36,641 nt of DNA from Actinomycetes bacterium (GCA_021815645.1 JAKBAB010000009.1:1-36641), one strand, 5' to 3'. Counted from the first letter of the stretch, positions 24,127-32,160 are shown. Notes: generated from the letters alone by a model not told the origin. Program-made: numbers and translations.

Positions 24127-24623
24127 TGGTGGCCCTACGCCGCTTCAACACCACGGTCGAACGCTGTAGCGCCGCGCTCGCCCTCGCGCCCGGGCCGACG
24201 GTCGTGCTTCACTGCGTCGACGGATCGAGCGTGCTGGCGCTCAGCGCCCTCGGCGGGCGAGGGGCCCGGCCCCTGGGTGTCTGGCTCGACGTCGACGAGG
24301 GGTACCCCGCGGTACTCGCGGCGCGCGACGTCGCCACGCTCAGTTGGCTGGTGGATCTCGAACACGTAGTCGTGGCGGCGCCGAGTGACTCGGACCAGCA
24401 CGCCCGGGTGGTTACCGAGCTGCTCACCAACGACGAGGTGAACTTTTCGAATTCCGTGGCGACTCTGATCGGTGCGTACAATCGACCGGCGCCGAGACAC
24501 CCGGTGTCGGTGTGGTGGTTCAACTCGGGGACGCTACTGGGCGCCGAAGGCTCGTTACGCGAAGGGCTCCGCGAAGAAGTCGACGGGGGAGTCGTGACTC
24601 ACTTCGACCCCGTGGAGCTCTGA
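24126..24623 (+). CDS. uncharacterised protein coupled to the DUF2469 gene
   Basis: A 165-residue soluble protein I do not recognise. It starts at GTG within TAGTG, overlapping the DUF2469 stop by one base, so it is very probably expressed with it; a second GTG codon follows immediately and could also serve. Residues 20-55 alternate hydrophobic strands and turns (GPTVVLHCVDGSSVLALSAL, RPLGVWLDVDEG). Residues 65-85 look helical (AARDVATLSWLVDLEHVVVA), and the C-terminal half is acidic and Trp containing (VSVWWFNSGTLLGAEGSLR). No signal peptide, membrane helix or metal motif is visible. It occupies the place where yraN would be expected, but length and composition do not match that Arg-rich nuclease-fold protein. 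The stop lies one base from the stop of the convergent PPOX gene. Confidence 0.75.
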   Translation: MVALRRFNTTVERCSAALALAPGPTVVLHCVDGSSVLALSALGGRGARPLGVWLDVDEGYPAVLAARDVATLSWLVDLEHVVVAAPSDSDQHARVVTELLTNDEVNFSNSVATLIGAYNRPAPRHPVSVWWFNSGTLLGAEGSLREGLREEVDGGVVTHFDPVEL

Positions 24624-24624
24624 A

Positions 24625-25026
24625 CTACTCGGGCTGTCGCGAGATTCGGTCGGGGCGAATGGTCACGGTTACGCGAATCTCGCCCTCGCGGTGATCGCCG
24701 AATCGGTCCGCACCGACGTACTTCTTGGCCAGTCGATCGATGACTTCGTCGGCGCCAATCGTCGTGAAGCCGACGACCGTGCCGCGAACGGCGATCGACG
24801 TCGAGGGATCGTCGGGGTCGGTGAGGGACACCGCTACCCGGGGGTCGGTGGCCAAGTTGCGGGCCTTCGCTCGGCCGAGGGCGGTATTGATGACGATGCA
24901 TTCACCGTCGAGTTCGACCCACACGGGCGTGACGTTCGGTGCCCCGTCGCCGTCGAGAGTGGCGACGTGGGCCAGTACGCGCTTAGCGAAAATCGCTCGA
25001 GAACTTTCGGTGAAGGTATCGGACAC
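24625..25026 (-). CDS. PPOX-class flavin/F420-binding protein
   Basis: A 133-residue pyridoxamine-5'-phosphate-oxidase-fold protein, similar in length and pattern to the actinobacterial PPOX-class F420-dependent enzymes (Rv1155-like). Visible: AHVATLDGDGAPNVTPVWVE as the N-terminal strand pair, INTALGRAKARNLATDPRVA as the cofactor phosphate-binding region, and RGTVVGF and DRLAKKYVG before the C-terminal strands. Whether the cofactor is FMN, F420 or haem cannot be decided from sequence. The GTG at 25026 is chosen because TGGAG lies four bases upstream; longer in-frame starts run into the divergent endonuclease IV gene. The two divergent starts are 43 bp apart. Confidence 0.85.
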   Translation of the reverse strand: MSDTFTESSRAIFAKRVLAHVATLDGDGAPNVTPVWVELDGECIVINTALGRAKARNLATDPRVAVSLTDPDDPSTSIAVRGTVVGFTTIGADEVIDRLAKKYVGADRFGDHREGEIRVTVTIRPDRISRQPE

Positions 25027-25030
25027 GTTT

Positions 25031-25035
25031 CTCCA
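25031..25035 (-). promoter_or_regulatory. Shine-Dalgarno TGGAG of the PPOX gene
   Basis: TGGAG on the minus strand, four bases ahead of GTG 25026. It decides this start. Confidence 0.5.
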
Positions 25036-25056
25036 ATCGACGGGGCGGCCGCCTAC

Positions 25057-25062
25057 TAGTTT
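25057..25062 (+). promoter_or_regulatory. -10-like TAGTTT before the endonuclease IV gene
   Basis: TAGTTT ends seven bases before ATG 25070, and there is no Shine-Dalgarno. The spacing fits leaderless transcription. It lies in the 43-bp divergent gap with the PPOX gene. Confidence 0.4.
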
Positions 25063-25069
25063 TACAGTA

Positions 25070-26422
25070 ATGAACATAGGCGCACACGTACGTGGGGGTG
25101 GCACGCTCATCCCCTCCCTCCAAGCGGGGGTCGATATCGGGGCCACGTCGGTCCAGGTATTCACCCAGAGTCCTCGGATGTGGAAGCCCAGTCAGTATTC
25201 GCCCGAGGTCCTGAGCGCGTTTCGCGAAGAGCAGAAGAAACACCCTACGGTTACTACGACCTTTTGTCACGCTACCTACCTCATCAACTTGGCCTCGGCG
25301 GACCGTGATCTGTACGAGCGATCGGTGACTTGCCTCACCCACAATCTTTCGGTGTCTCGCGGAATGGGGTCTTCCGGACTCGTTTTGCACGTTGGTTCCC
25401 ACCTCGGTGCAGGTTTCGACGGAGTGCTCAATCAAATAGCGGACGGTCTTAGTCGGGCGTTGGCCGATGCGGAACACACTCCAACCGGTGTCGATGACTG
25501 CCCCATTTTGATCGAGAACGCTGCGGGCACGGGGGGCACCGTTGGTCGGTCTCTCGACGAGATTGCGGCGCTGATTGACGCGTGCGACGATGATGTTCGC
25601 CTTGGTCTGTGCCTGGACACGCAACACTTGTGGGCGAGCGGAATTAACTTTTCGACCGTCGACGGTGCGCAGGATCTCGTGGAGTCCGTGTCTCAAGCGG
25701 TGGGCCTGGAACGTCTGCGGTGTCTGCACCTTAACGACTCGAAGATTGAACTGGGAGGCAATCGTGACCGTCACGCCAATATTGGTGAGGGGACGATTGG
25801 ACCGTGGGGACTCGCCCCGCTCGTAGGTCACCCCAAGGTGCGTGACCTACCCTTGCTACTCGAAGTGCCCGGAGTCGGTGACGGCCCGCGGGCCGAAGAC
25901 GTCGCTGCGGCCCGTTCGGTCGTGACGTCAGGGATCTCCCTCTACGACGGAGACGCTGAGTCGGTCGAAATCGCCCGGAATGCGACACTGGCGAGATATA
26001 TCGCGCACAGTGAAGTTTTCGGTGGCGGGGCGACGGCGTCGGTGAAGTCCTCTCCTAAAACAGTTTCTTCCCCTGCGAAGAGTCCTAAATCTGCGAAGAA
26101 AACAGCGAAGACCGCAAAGAAGTCAACAAAGAAGTCAACGAAGAAGTCAACGAAGAAGTCAACGAAGAAGTCCGTGAATTCTTCGGAGAAGAAGAGTTCT
26201 AAATCTGCGAAGAAAACAGCGAAGACCGCAAAGAAGACCGCAAAGAAGACCGCAAAGAAGACCGCAAAGAAGACCGCAAAGAAGTCTGATACGAAGAAGA
26301 CGCCCAAAGCGGCTAAGTCTGCGAAGAAAACAAAGAAGACCGCAAAGAAGTCTGATACGAAGAAGACGCCCAAAGCGGCTAAGTCTGCGAAGAAGAGTAC
26401 TAAATCCGCGAAAAAGAAGTAG
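25070..26422 (+). CDS. nfo: endonuclease IV with a histone-H1-like lysine-rich C-terminal tail
   Basis: A 450-residue protein. Residues 1-315 are a TIM-barrel AP endonuclease that cuts 5' of abasic sites. All nine metal ligands of the E. coli enzyme have counterparts: His67, His107, Glu149, Asp183, His186, His220, Asp233, His235 and Glu265. Motifs include [33 protein letters not shown] and RHANIGEG. Residues 326-450 are a low-complexity tail with about 53 lysines in 125 residues, otherwise Ala, Ser, Thr and Pro, with three acidic residues and no aromatic ones. The repeats read STKK and TAKK, like linker histone tails or the tail of mycobacterial HupB. E. coli Nfo is 285 residues and has no such tail. 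The tail probably binds DNA or RNA non-specifically (inference). Start is ATG 25070, since MNIGAHV is the family N-terminus. fumC follows after five bases. Confidence 0.95.
   Translation: MNIGAHVRGGGTLIPSLQAGVDIGATSVQVFTQSPRMWKPSQYSPEVLSAFREEQKKHPTVTTTFCHATYLINLASADRDLYERSVTCLTHNLSVSRGMGSSGLVLHVGSHLGAGFDGVLNQIADGLSRALADAEHTPTGVDDCPILIENAAGTGGTVGRSLDEIAALIDACDDDVRLGLCLDTQHLWASGINFSTVDGAQDLVESVSQAVGLERLRCLHLNDSKIELGGNRDRHANIGEGTIGPWGLAPLVGHPKVRDLPLLLEVPGVGDGPRAEDVAAARSVVTSGISLYDGDAESVEIARNATLARYIAHSEVFGGGATASVKSSPKTVSSPAKSPKSAKKTAKTAKKSTKKSTKKSTKKSTKKSVNSSEKKSSKSAKKTAKTAKKTAKKTAKKTAKKTAKKSDTKKTPKAAKSAKKTKKTAKKSDTKKTPKAAKSAKKSTKSAKKK
26085..26236 (+). repeat. 38-bp direct repeat pair in the nfo tail
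   Basis: Identical 38-base copies at 26085-26122 and 26199-26236, 114 bases apart, encoding [13 protein letters not shown]-type sequence. The identity at DNA level, not only protein level, points to duplication by slippage or recombination. Confidence 0.9.
26123..26170 (+). repeat. 12-bp tandem repeat, four copies (STKK)
   Basis: Unit TCAACGAAGAAG, four in-frame copies with one mismatch (first copy TCAACAAAGAAG). Each encodes Ser-Thr-Lys-Lys. Confidence 0.95.
26225..26284 (+). repeat. 12-bp tandem repeat, five perfect copies (TAKK)
   Basis: Unit ACCGCAAAGAAG, five identical in-frame copies encoding Thr-Ala-Lys-Lys. A sixth copy occurs within the downstream 64-bp repeat. Copy number is a natural site for variation between strains, always in steps of four residues. 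Confidence 0.95.
26265..26394 (+). repeat. 64-bp near-tandem direct repeat in the nfo tail
   Basis: Identical copies at 26265-26328 and 26331-26394, separated by two bases, so the unit repeats with a 66-base step. It encodes [21 protein letters not shown]. The step is a multiple of three, so the frame is kept. Confidence 0.9.
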
Positions 26423-26427
26423 GGATT

Positions 26428-27819
26428 GTGGTTAGCCAGGTAAGAGTTGAGTCGGACACCATGGGGACAATCGAGGTTCCCGCCGAGCACTATTGGGGAG
26501 CCCAGACCCAGCGCAGTTTGCATCATTTTGCGATCGGACACGAGACCATGCCCTCGGCTCTGATTCGAGCATTCGGCGCACTAAAATTGGCGTCGGCTCG
26601 AGTCAATAGAGATTTAGGAAAACTTGACGCTGAACGCGAATCATTAATTGAGCGGGCCGCGGCCGAGGTATACGACGGAACGCTGGCGAAGGAGTTTCCG
26701 CTGCGTGTATGGCAAACCGGCTCGGGTACTCAAACCAACATGAACGTAAATGAAGTCATCTCAAACCGCGCGATAGAACTCGCCGGTGGCGAAATGGGTT
26801 CTAAGGTGCCAATTCACCCCAACGACGACGTCAATATGTCCCAGTCGTCAAACGATACGTTCCCAACCGCCATGCACATCGCGGCGGTCGTTGAGATTAC
26901 AGAACGGCTAAAGCCCGCCGTGGATCGCTTGCGTCGCGCGCTGTCGGATAAGTCGAACGAGTTCACGAACGTCGTCAAAATTGGGAGAACTCACCTCATG
27001 GACGCGGTGCCGCTCACACTCGGGCAGGAGTTCTCGGGCTACGTGGCCCAGCTCGACGCCGACCTCGCGAGGCTGGATTGCGTGCTTCCGGGTCTTTACG
27101 AACTCGCCGCTGGCGGTACGGCGGTCGGAACAGGCCTTAACACGCATCCGGAGTTCGGAGATCGGGTCGCCGCGGAGATTTCGTCACTGACGGGGCACCC
27201 TTTCGTGAGTGCACCGAACAAATTCGCCTCGTTGGCCGCCCACGACGCTCTGGTGTTCGCCCACGGAGCTCTCAAGACCCTGGCCGCCAGCCTGATGAAG
27301 ATCGCCGACGACATACGGTGGCTCGGTTCCGGGCCACGCTCGGGCCTAGGCGAGTTGCGGCTACCGGAAAATGAGCCGGGCAGTTCCATCATGCCGGGGA
27401 AGGTCAACCCCACCCAGAGTGAAGCGCTCATTATGGTGGGCATACAGGTCTTCGCTAACGACTGCGCGGTGGGGGTGGCCGGGTCGCGCGGCAACCTCGA
27501 ACTGAACGTGTGTAAACCGGTGATGGCGTACGCATTTTGTAACTCCGTCGAACTGCTCGCGGACGCATGCGAACGATTCCGCGAGTTCTGCGTAGAGGGA
27601 ATCGAACCGGACTTCGAGCAGATTGATCACCACCTGCGTAACTCGTTGATGCTCGTTACCGCCCTTAACCCCATCCTTGGTTACGATCGGGCCGCTCAGG
27701 TCGCGAAGCGGGCTCACCGGGAAAGGACGTCTCTCCGCGAAGCGGTAGTGGCGCTCGGTTTTATGACCGGCGAGGAGTTTGATGCGGCGGTAGTTCCCGA
27801 GACTATGACCCACCCATAG
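26428..27819 (+). CDS. fumC: class II fumarate hydratase
   Basis: A 463-residue iron-independent fumarase that interconverts fumarate and malate in the TCA cycle. [24 protein letters not shown] is the typical N-terminus. [17 protein letters not shown] (about 97-113) and the [21 protein letters not shown] region bind substrate. [16 protein letters not shown] contains the catalytic His, and the signature loop [15 protein letters not shown] near 320 carries the catalytic Ser. Length is standard. Start GTG at 26428; an ATG twelve codons in would cut into the conserved N-terminus. Only five bases separate it from nfo, so co-transcription is likely. Confidence 0.97.
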   Translation: MVSQVRVESDTMGTIEVPAEHYWGAQTQRSLHHFAIGHETMPSALIRAFGALKLASARVNRDLGKLDAERESLIERAAAEVYDGTLAKEFPLRVWQTGSGTQTNMNVNEVISNRAIELAGGEMGSKVPIHPNDDVNMSQSSNDTFPTAMHIAAVVEITERLKPAVDRLRRALSDKSNEFTNVVKIGRTHLMDAVPLTLGQEFSGYVAQLDADLARLDCVLPGLYELAAGGTAVGTGLNTHPEFGDRVAAEISSLTGHPFVSAPNKFASLAAHDALVFAHGALKTLAASLMKIADDIRWLGSGPRSGLGELRLPENEPGSSIMPGKVNPTQSEALIMVGIQVFANDCAVGVAGSRGNLELNVCKPVMAYAFCNSVELLADACERFREFCVEGIEPDFEQIDHHLRNSLMLVTALNPILGYDRAAQVAKRAHRERTSLREAVVALGFMTGEEFDAAVVPETMTHP

Positions 27820-27829
27820 GGGCCGTTCG

Positions 27830-27843
27830 CCGGTCGCGACCGG
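27830..27843. terminator. 14-bp perfect palindrome between convergent fumC and membrane-protein genes
   Basis: CCGGTCGCGACCGG reads the same on both strands, ten bases after the fumC stop and 20 bases before the end of the convergent gene. It could form a five-pair stem with a four-base loop on either transcript. There is no T-tract, so intrinsic termination is uncertain. Confidence 0.35.
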
Positions 27844-27862
27844 TAGCTCTAGGAGCGTCCCG

Positions 27863-28162
27863 CTAGGCCCACTGCAGAAAGCCCGACGTCACGCACAGTC
27901 CGAAAGCGCACACGATGATCATGCCCGCCACGACTGAAGCCACGACCGTGCGTGTGGCGCGCCCCCGACCCACGGCGATGGGGCGGGGCATATACCAATC
28001 CGGCAATAAATTGGTCTCAAAGCCCCAGCCGAATCGCCACGGCACGGCGTCGGGGTCAATTGGCGCTCGTGGGTCGGCCCCCATCGCCATTTCGGTCAGT
28101 TCGTCGTCAGAGAAGGCGACGTCGCGACCGTCGAGGAAAAACTCGCTGGGAGAGTCACTCAC
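27863..28162 (-). CDS. small single-pass membrane protein, function unknown
   Basis: About 99 residues. The N-terminal two thirds is soluble and acidic (FFLDGRDVAFSDDELTEMAM, then an Asp/Pro-rich stretch with Trp residues). An Arg-rich stop (VGRGRATRT) precedes one hydrophobic helix (VVASVVAGMIIVCAFGLCV) that ends near the C-terminus. The topology would put the bulk in the cytoplasm with a C-terminal anchor. I recognise no family. GTG 28162 has AAAGGTGG five bases upstream; an in-frame GTG three codons earlier (28171) lies inside that site and is the alternative. It is separate from pspAB, which begins upstream on the same strand. Confidence 0.6.
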   Translation of the reverse strand: MSDSPSEFFLDGRDVAFSDDELTEMAMGADPRAPIDPDAVPWRFGWGFETNLLPDWYMPRPIAVGRGRATRTVVASVVAGMIIVCAFGLCVTSGFLQWA

Positions 28163-28202
28163 GTGCGCCACCTTTTCGATCTCATCCTACGGGTCCTAAT
28201 CT

Positions 28203-28778
28203 TTAGTGCACCGGCAGATTCCAAAGCGCCATCCACCGCGTGAGGTCCTTTTCCATGGGCAGGTCGCCACTTAGAAAAGAGCGCACTCGCAGTTCCAATT
28301 CGTTGTCACGTTGGGCGGCGCCCGTAGGGGCGAAGGGGTAGAACGTACCCTGCTTGAGGAGATAGACGAGGCGCAGAGAACCTTCACCCGGAGGGGTCTT
28401 GGCCACGAACCCGAATACGGCGCACAGGAGGTGAGGTCCGAGACCGTGTTCGACCAACGAGGTGTTGGCCGCGTGGATTCTCGTTACCAGCGCTTCGAAA
28501 TCGGGATCCTTGACCACCAACCAGCGAAAGCCTAAATCATCCGTATTTAGGGTCACCTTGTTAGTCGTTGCGTCGAAATCCAATAACTGTTCAATGTCGG
28601 TGTCGGTCGCCAGTGAGTTTTCGCCGCTGCCCGATTTGAAGCAAAGGCCCGCCTCCCCCGACGGAACGAGGTCGAGTTCGCTACCGAGGGTTAGCACCGC
28701 TGTGGAGAGGGCGAAGAGGTTGTCGAGGTTCGGGGCTACCTGTTTGGTGCGGCCGAGGAGAGTGTCGCGCAGCCCCAC
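28203..28778 (-). CDS. pspAB: PspA-associated protein PspAB
   Basis: A 191-residue soluble protein starting MGLRDTLLGRTKQVAPNLDN, characteristic of PspAB, which accompanies PspA and HtpX in actinobacteria. The body is mixed alpha/beta with GLCFKSGSGENS near residue 45 and a long C-terminal segment ending in RWMALWNLPVH. The biochemical role is not established; a part in the envelope stress response is inferred from its neighbours. The GTG start shares one base with the TAG stop of htpX (TAGTG), so the two should be translationally coupled. It is the last gene of the pspA-htpX-pspAB unit. Confidence 0.85.
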   Translation of the reverse strand: MGLRDTLLGRTKQVAPNLDNLFALSTAVLTLGSELDLVPSGEAGLCFKSGSGENSLATDTDIEQLLDFDATTNKVTLNTDDLGFRWLVVKDPDFEALVTRIHAANTSLVEHGLGPHLLCAVFGFVAKTPPGEGSLRLVYLLKQGTFYPFAPTGAAQRDNELELRVRSFLSGDLPMEKDLTRWMALWNLPVH

Positions 28779-29683
28779 TAACCGTTCAGCTCCTTTTCGA
28801 GCTTATTTAACTGGTCCAGTCGCCGTTCGAGTGACGGGTGGGTCGAAAAGAGGGTGGCCGCGGAGCCGCCCGATAGGGCCGGGGCGAAGAAGAAGGCGTT
28901 CATGCCCTCGGCTTTTCGCAGATCGGTCCGGGGAATCTTGCCCATGTCACCGGTGATGTGCACGAGGGCGCTAGCGAGAACGCTGGGTTTACCGATGAGA
29001 ATTGCTCCGGAGCGGTCAGCGGCGAGCTCTCGGTATCGCGAGAGCGCCATTGTCAAGAGAAAGGCCACCACGTAAATAACCATCGACACGAGCATTGTGG
29101 CCATCTCCAACAGAACGATGTTCTGACCACCCCGACCCCGACCCCCGCCGCCGAACATCGCGCCAAACATGGCGATGCGACTGATCAGTCCCGCGAGCAT
29201 GCCGACCCCCGAGGCGATCGTCATAACGGCGACGTCGCGGTGGGCCACGTGGCTGAGCTCGTGCGCTAATACCGCTTCGAGTTCCTCGTCACTGAGCCGG
29301 TGCATCAGGCCCCGGGTGGCGCAGATCACGGCGTGCTGGGGACTTCGCCCGGTGGCGAAGGCGTTGGGTAGGTCCATCTCCGAGACTCCGACTCGAGGCT
29401 TGGTCATGTTAGCCAGTAGGCATAGGCGGTCGACTATTTCGTGGAGACGGGGCTCTTGTTGTGCGGTGACCTCGCTGGCGTGCATCGAGAACATCGCGAT
29501 CTTGTCCGAAAAGTAGTACTGGGAGAAAATGAGCGCACCGGCGATAACGATCACGAGTACCGTCGACACGCCCAAACTGAGCATGACTGACACGATGATC
29601 GCGTAGAGGGCGACGAGCGCGAGGCCCGTGACGAACATTCGCACGTTCAGCTTGTGGTCTGTTTCAATTTTGGTCTTCGCCAC
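28778..29683 (-). CDS. htpX: membrane zinc protease HtpX (M48)
   Basis: A 301-residue membrane metalloprotease involved in quality control of membrane proteins. Two hydrophobic helices lie near residues 15-55. The zinc motif HELSHVAHRD is near residue 140 (HExxH), two more hydrophobic segments follow at about 155-215, and the third zinc ligand is the Glu of RYRELAADRSGA. Length fits HtpX (about 290-300). Start GTG 29683 is chosen because AAAGGAG lies six bases before it; an in-frame TTG at 29689 touches that site directly. The Shine-Dalgarno lies inside the end of pspA. Confidence 0.93.
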   Translation of the reverse strand: MAKTKIETDHKLNVRMFVTGLALVALYAIIVSVMLSLGVSTVLVIVIAGALIFSQYYFSDKIAMFSMHASEVTAQQEPRLHEIVDRLCLLANMTKPRVGVSEMDLPNAFATGRSPQHAVICATRGLMHRLSDEELEAVLAHELSHVAHRDVAVMTIASGVGMLAGLISRIAMFGAMFGGGGRGRGGQNIVLLEMATMLVSMVIYVVAFLLTMALSRYRELAADRSGAILIGKPSVLASALVHITGDMGKIPRTDLRKAEGMNAFFFAPALSGGSAATLFSTHPSLERRLDQLNKLEKELNG

Positions 29684-29685
29684 CG

Positions 29686-30435
29686 TCAACTCCTTTCGGG
29701 GGCGCCGTCGCTCGGCGCAGTCGCGGGTAACTCGGCGGCGGGGCCGGTCTGGGCCTTGAGGGCGGCGAGTTGGGCCTCGATGTCGGAGTTCGCCGACGCG
29801 CGGTCGAGCTGGGCCTGAATGTCGTCACTGCTGCTCGTGAGGTCGGTGAGCGCCCCCGAGGCCAGTAGTTCGTCGAGGGCGCCGCTGCGAGCCTGCATTT
29901 CGGCGACTTTGTCTTGGGCCCGTTGCATGGCCGCGCCGGCGTCGCCCATCGACGTCGAGATGCCGCTGATCGCCTCATTAACGTGAGCCGAGGCCTCCGC
30001 CGCGGTGTACGTCGCCTTGATGGTCTCCTTGCGGGTGCGAAAGGCCTCAACTTCGCTTTGGAGCTTGGTCGCGGTGGCTTCGAGTTTCTGCTGCTGCTCA
30101 TCGATGGAGGCGTGCTGGACCTCCAAATCCTTTAACTGAGTGGCGATCGCTTCGCGGCGAGTGAGCGCTTCGCGAGCGAGCGGCTCGTTGCCTTGATTGA
30201 GCGCGGCCTTGGCCTGCTCGGCTAGTTTGTCGCCCTGACTCTTTAACTGTTCGGCCTGAATCTCGACGCGCTTGCGCGCGGTGGCGACGTCCGCGACGGC
30301 TCGCTTCACCTTCGTCAGGTTCTCCAGTTGCTGCTCGTAGGAGAGGTCGAGCGTTTGGCGAGGGTCTTCGGCCTTGTTAAGGGCCGCGTTGGCCTTAGCC
30401 TGGAACAACGTCTGAACGCGCTTCATTACGCCCAT
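29686..30435 (-). CDS. pspA: phage shock protein A / IM30 family
   Basis: A 249-residue ESCRT-III-like coiled-coil protein that assembles on the inner membrane and preserves the proton motive force. It begins MGVMKRVQTLFQAKANAALNKAEDP, the amphipathic helix and first conserved segment. A long Gln/Glu/Lys/Ala coiled coil spans about 25-190 and an Ala/Ser-rich tail follows. The ATG at 30435 has AAGGAGG four bases upstream. A -10-like TAATCT lies 26 bases before the start. It leads the pspA-htpX-pspAB unit; the PspAA protein found in some actinobacterial operons is absent. Confidence 0.93.
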   Translation of the reverse strand: MGVMKRVQTLFQAKANAALNKAEDPRQTLDLSYEQQLENLTKVKRAVADVATARKRVEIQAEQLKSQGDKLAEQAKAALNQGNEPLAREALTRREAIATQLKDLEVQHASIDEQQQKLEATATKLQSEVEAFRTRKETIKATYTAAEASAHVNEAISGISTSMGDAGAAMQRAQDKVAEMQARSGALDELLASGALTDLTSSSDDIQAQLDRASANSDIEAQLAALKAQTGPAAELPATAPSDGAPERS

Positions 30436-30439
30436 TGGG

Positions 30440-30466
30440 CCTCCTTAGTGCTCCTCGCCTAGATTA
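30440..30466 (-). promoter_or_regulatory. pspA promoter -10 and Shine-Dalgarno
   Basis: On the minus strand, TAATCT at 30466-30461 followed by AAGGAGG at 30446-30440, four bases before the pspA ATG. No convincing -35 is seen, and no sigma-54 GG/GC pair. Confidence 0.45.
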
Positions 30467-30518
30467 GAGCGATGGCACGCGTCCGCGTTCACGCGCGGGC
30501 CTATTTCTCACCTAGCGC

Positions 30519-31003
30519 CTAATTTCTCTCTAAATTTCGGTCTTGGTCCACGGCGCTGGTGGCGAGTTCTAGGCGATAGTGCTCGAGGGCGATGGCCAAC
30601 GCGCCGTCGCAGGTCGCCAAAATTCGTAGCGCTAGCAGCGCCGCGTTTATCGCGCCGTTAATCGCGACCGTCGCCACGGGCACGCCCCGGGGCATCTGAA
30701 CGACGGACAGGAGCGAGTCGAGGCCGTCGAGCCGCGCGCCACGGGCACTCCGATTACCGGAACCGTCGTGGTCGCGGCGAGCATACCGGGTAGGTGCGCG
30801 GCTCCACCGGCGCCGGCGATGATCACCCGCAGGCCCCGCTCGCGCGCGCTCTGCCCGTAGGCGATCATCGCTTCGGGCGTCCGGTGGGCGGAGACGACCC
30901 GCACTTCGTGGTCGACGGCGAACTCCTTTAGGGTCTCCACGGCTCCCCTCATGACCTCGAGGTCTGAAGCCGATCCCATGACTACTCCCACCACTGGTTG
31001 CAC
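30519..31003 (-). pseudogene. purE: N5-carboxyaminoimidazole ribonucleotide mutase, frameshifted as read
   Basis: PurE, the purine pathway mutase that acts on the product of PurK. The N-terminal part (31003 to about 30740) reads [18 protein letters not shown], then [10 protein letters not shown] with the active-site His, [13 protein letters not shown] and [12 protein letters not shown]. The C-terminal part (about 30740 to 30519) continues in another frame as [19 protein letters not shown], then [20 protein letters not shown]. The break is in a GC-only stretch near 30731-30743. Adding one base restores a single frame of 161 residues, the normal length; judged by usual family spacing the gap could be four bases. 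The start GTG shares one base with the purK stop and has GGGAGG four bases upstream. It may be a true mutation or a sequencing/assembly error. Confidence 0.85.
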
Positions 31004-32160
31004 TAGGCCTCCCGGGTCGACGTGCCGTACGCGCGGGCACTGGTCCATGCTCTCACGTGCGGACCGTCCGGTTCGTCACCGAGGGCGGTCACGTGCCCGA
31101 GTTTGCGTCCCGGGCGCCACGCCTTACCGTAGTCGTGCACGAAGACGCCCGGAACCGCGCGCGCGTCGTCGAGCGAGCCCGCGCTGTCCCCACCTAAGAC
31201 GTTGACCATGACCGCAAACTCGGCGTTCAAGGTGATCTCTCCGAGCCGCTGGCCGCTCACCGCACGCAGGTGCTGTACGAATTGGCTCGCACTCGTGCCC
31301 TCTATGGTCCAGTGTCCACTGTTGTGAGGTCGTAGCGCGACTTCGTTTACGGTGACCCCACTCTCGGTTACGAAGTACTCAACGGCCATGACGCCTACGG
31401 GTTTGATCAATTCGGCCAAGCGGCGGGTTAGTTCGTGCACCTGAGTCTCGTTGGCGGCGGTGACGCCGCTCGGTGATCGGACTTCTACGCACGTTCCGTC
31501 GCGCTGAGCAGTGGCGACAGTTGGGTAAAACGCTACGTCGCCGTAAACGGACCGCGCGACGATTTGGGCGACTTCACCCCTCAGGTTCAGTCTCTCTTCG
31601 ACGACGACCTCGCCGTCGCGGCTCCACGCGGCCACGAGACTACGCGCTTCGTCGCGCGCCCGCGGGAAGGCCACGCCCCGTCCGTCGTATCCGCCACGAG
31701 CCGACTTGACGACCGGGGGTCCGTCGAGTTCGTCGAGGAACTTATCGACAACCGACCCGTCGCCCGAGCCGACAGTAACGAAGCGAGGAACGGGAATACC
31801 GGCGGCGGCGAGCGCCCGTCGTTGGAACGCTTTATCGACGCCGTAGCGAAGTGACGAAGGGGAGGGGCGAAGGACGACGCCGTCTCTTTCCAGTAGTTCC
31901 AGTACTTCGAGGTCGACGAGTTCGTGGTCGAAGGTTACGACGTCGACACTTTGGGCCAGCGCCCGAAGCGCGTTAACATCGCGCGCCGACCCGATGATGG
32001 CTTGCGCACAAGCGGCCACGGCGCAGTCATCGGTGGACGAGGCGAGGACGCTCACTCGAACCGCCGCTGCGGCCGACGCCTCACCCATCATGCGGGCTAA
32101 CTGTCCGGCCCCCACGACACCGACCGTGGCGAAAGTAGGAGTCGGTAGTTCGGTCTTCAC
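31003..32160 (-). CDS. purK: N5-carboxyaminoimidazole ribonucleotide synthase
   Basis: A 385-residue ATP-grasp enzyme that makes N5-CAIR from AIR, bicarbonate and ATP in purine synthesis. [16 protein letters not shown] near the start is the biotin-carboxylase-like N domain, and [19 protein letters not shown] is typical of Pur[20 protein letters not shown] starts the ATP-grasp region. [16 protein letters not shown] is the Gly-rich ATP loop, and [16 protein letters not shown] carries the metal-binding Glu and Asn. The GTG at 32160 is chosen because TAGGGT lies seven bases before it and the family N-terminus follows; the longer in-frame extension is Arg-rich and unlike PurK. Its stop overlaps the purE start by one base. 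Confidence 0.93.
   Translation of the reverse strand: MKTELPTPTFATVGVVGAGQLARMMGEASAAAAVRVSVLASSTDDCAVAACAQAIIGSARDVNALRALAQSVDVVTFDHELVDLEVLELLERDGVVLRPSPSSLRYGVDKAFQRRALAAAGIPVPRFVTVGSGDGSVVDKFLDELDGPPVVKSARGGYDGRGVAFPRARDEARSLVAAWSRDGEVVVEERLNLRGEVAQIVARSVYGDVAFYPTVATAQRDGTCVEVRSPSGVTAANETQVHELTRRLAELIKPVGVMAVEYFVTESGVTVNEVALRPHNSGHWTIEGTSASQFVQHLRAVSGQRLGEITLNAEFAVMVNVLGGDSAGSLDDARAVPGVFVHDYGKAWRPGRKLGHVTALGDEPDGPHVRAWTSARAYGTSTREA

Noticed and set aside
26041-26420. Repeats in the nfo tail as a possible CRISPR or satellite array
   Set aside because: All units are in frame, encode Lys/Ala/Thr/Ser patterns and lack spacers; they belong to the coding sequence.
25942-26541. Minus-strand open frame with FF/AVFF repeats opposite the nfo tail
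   Set aside because: It is the reverse complement of the lysine-rich repeats (AAG read as CTT) and has no independent support.
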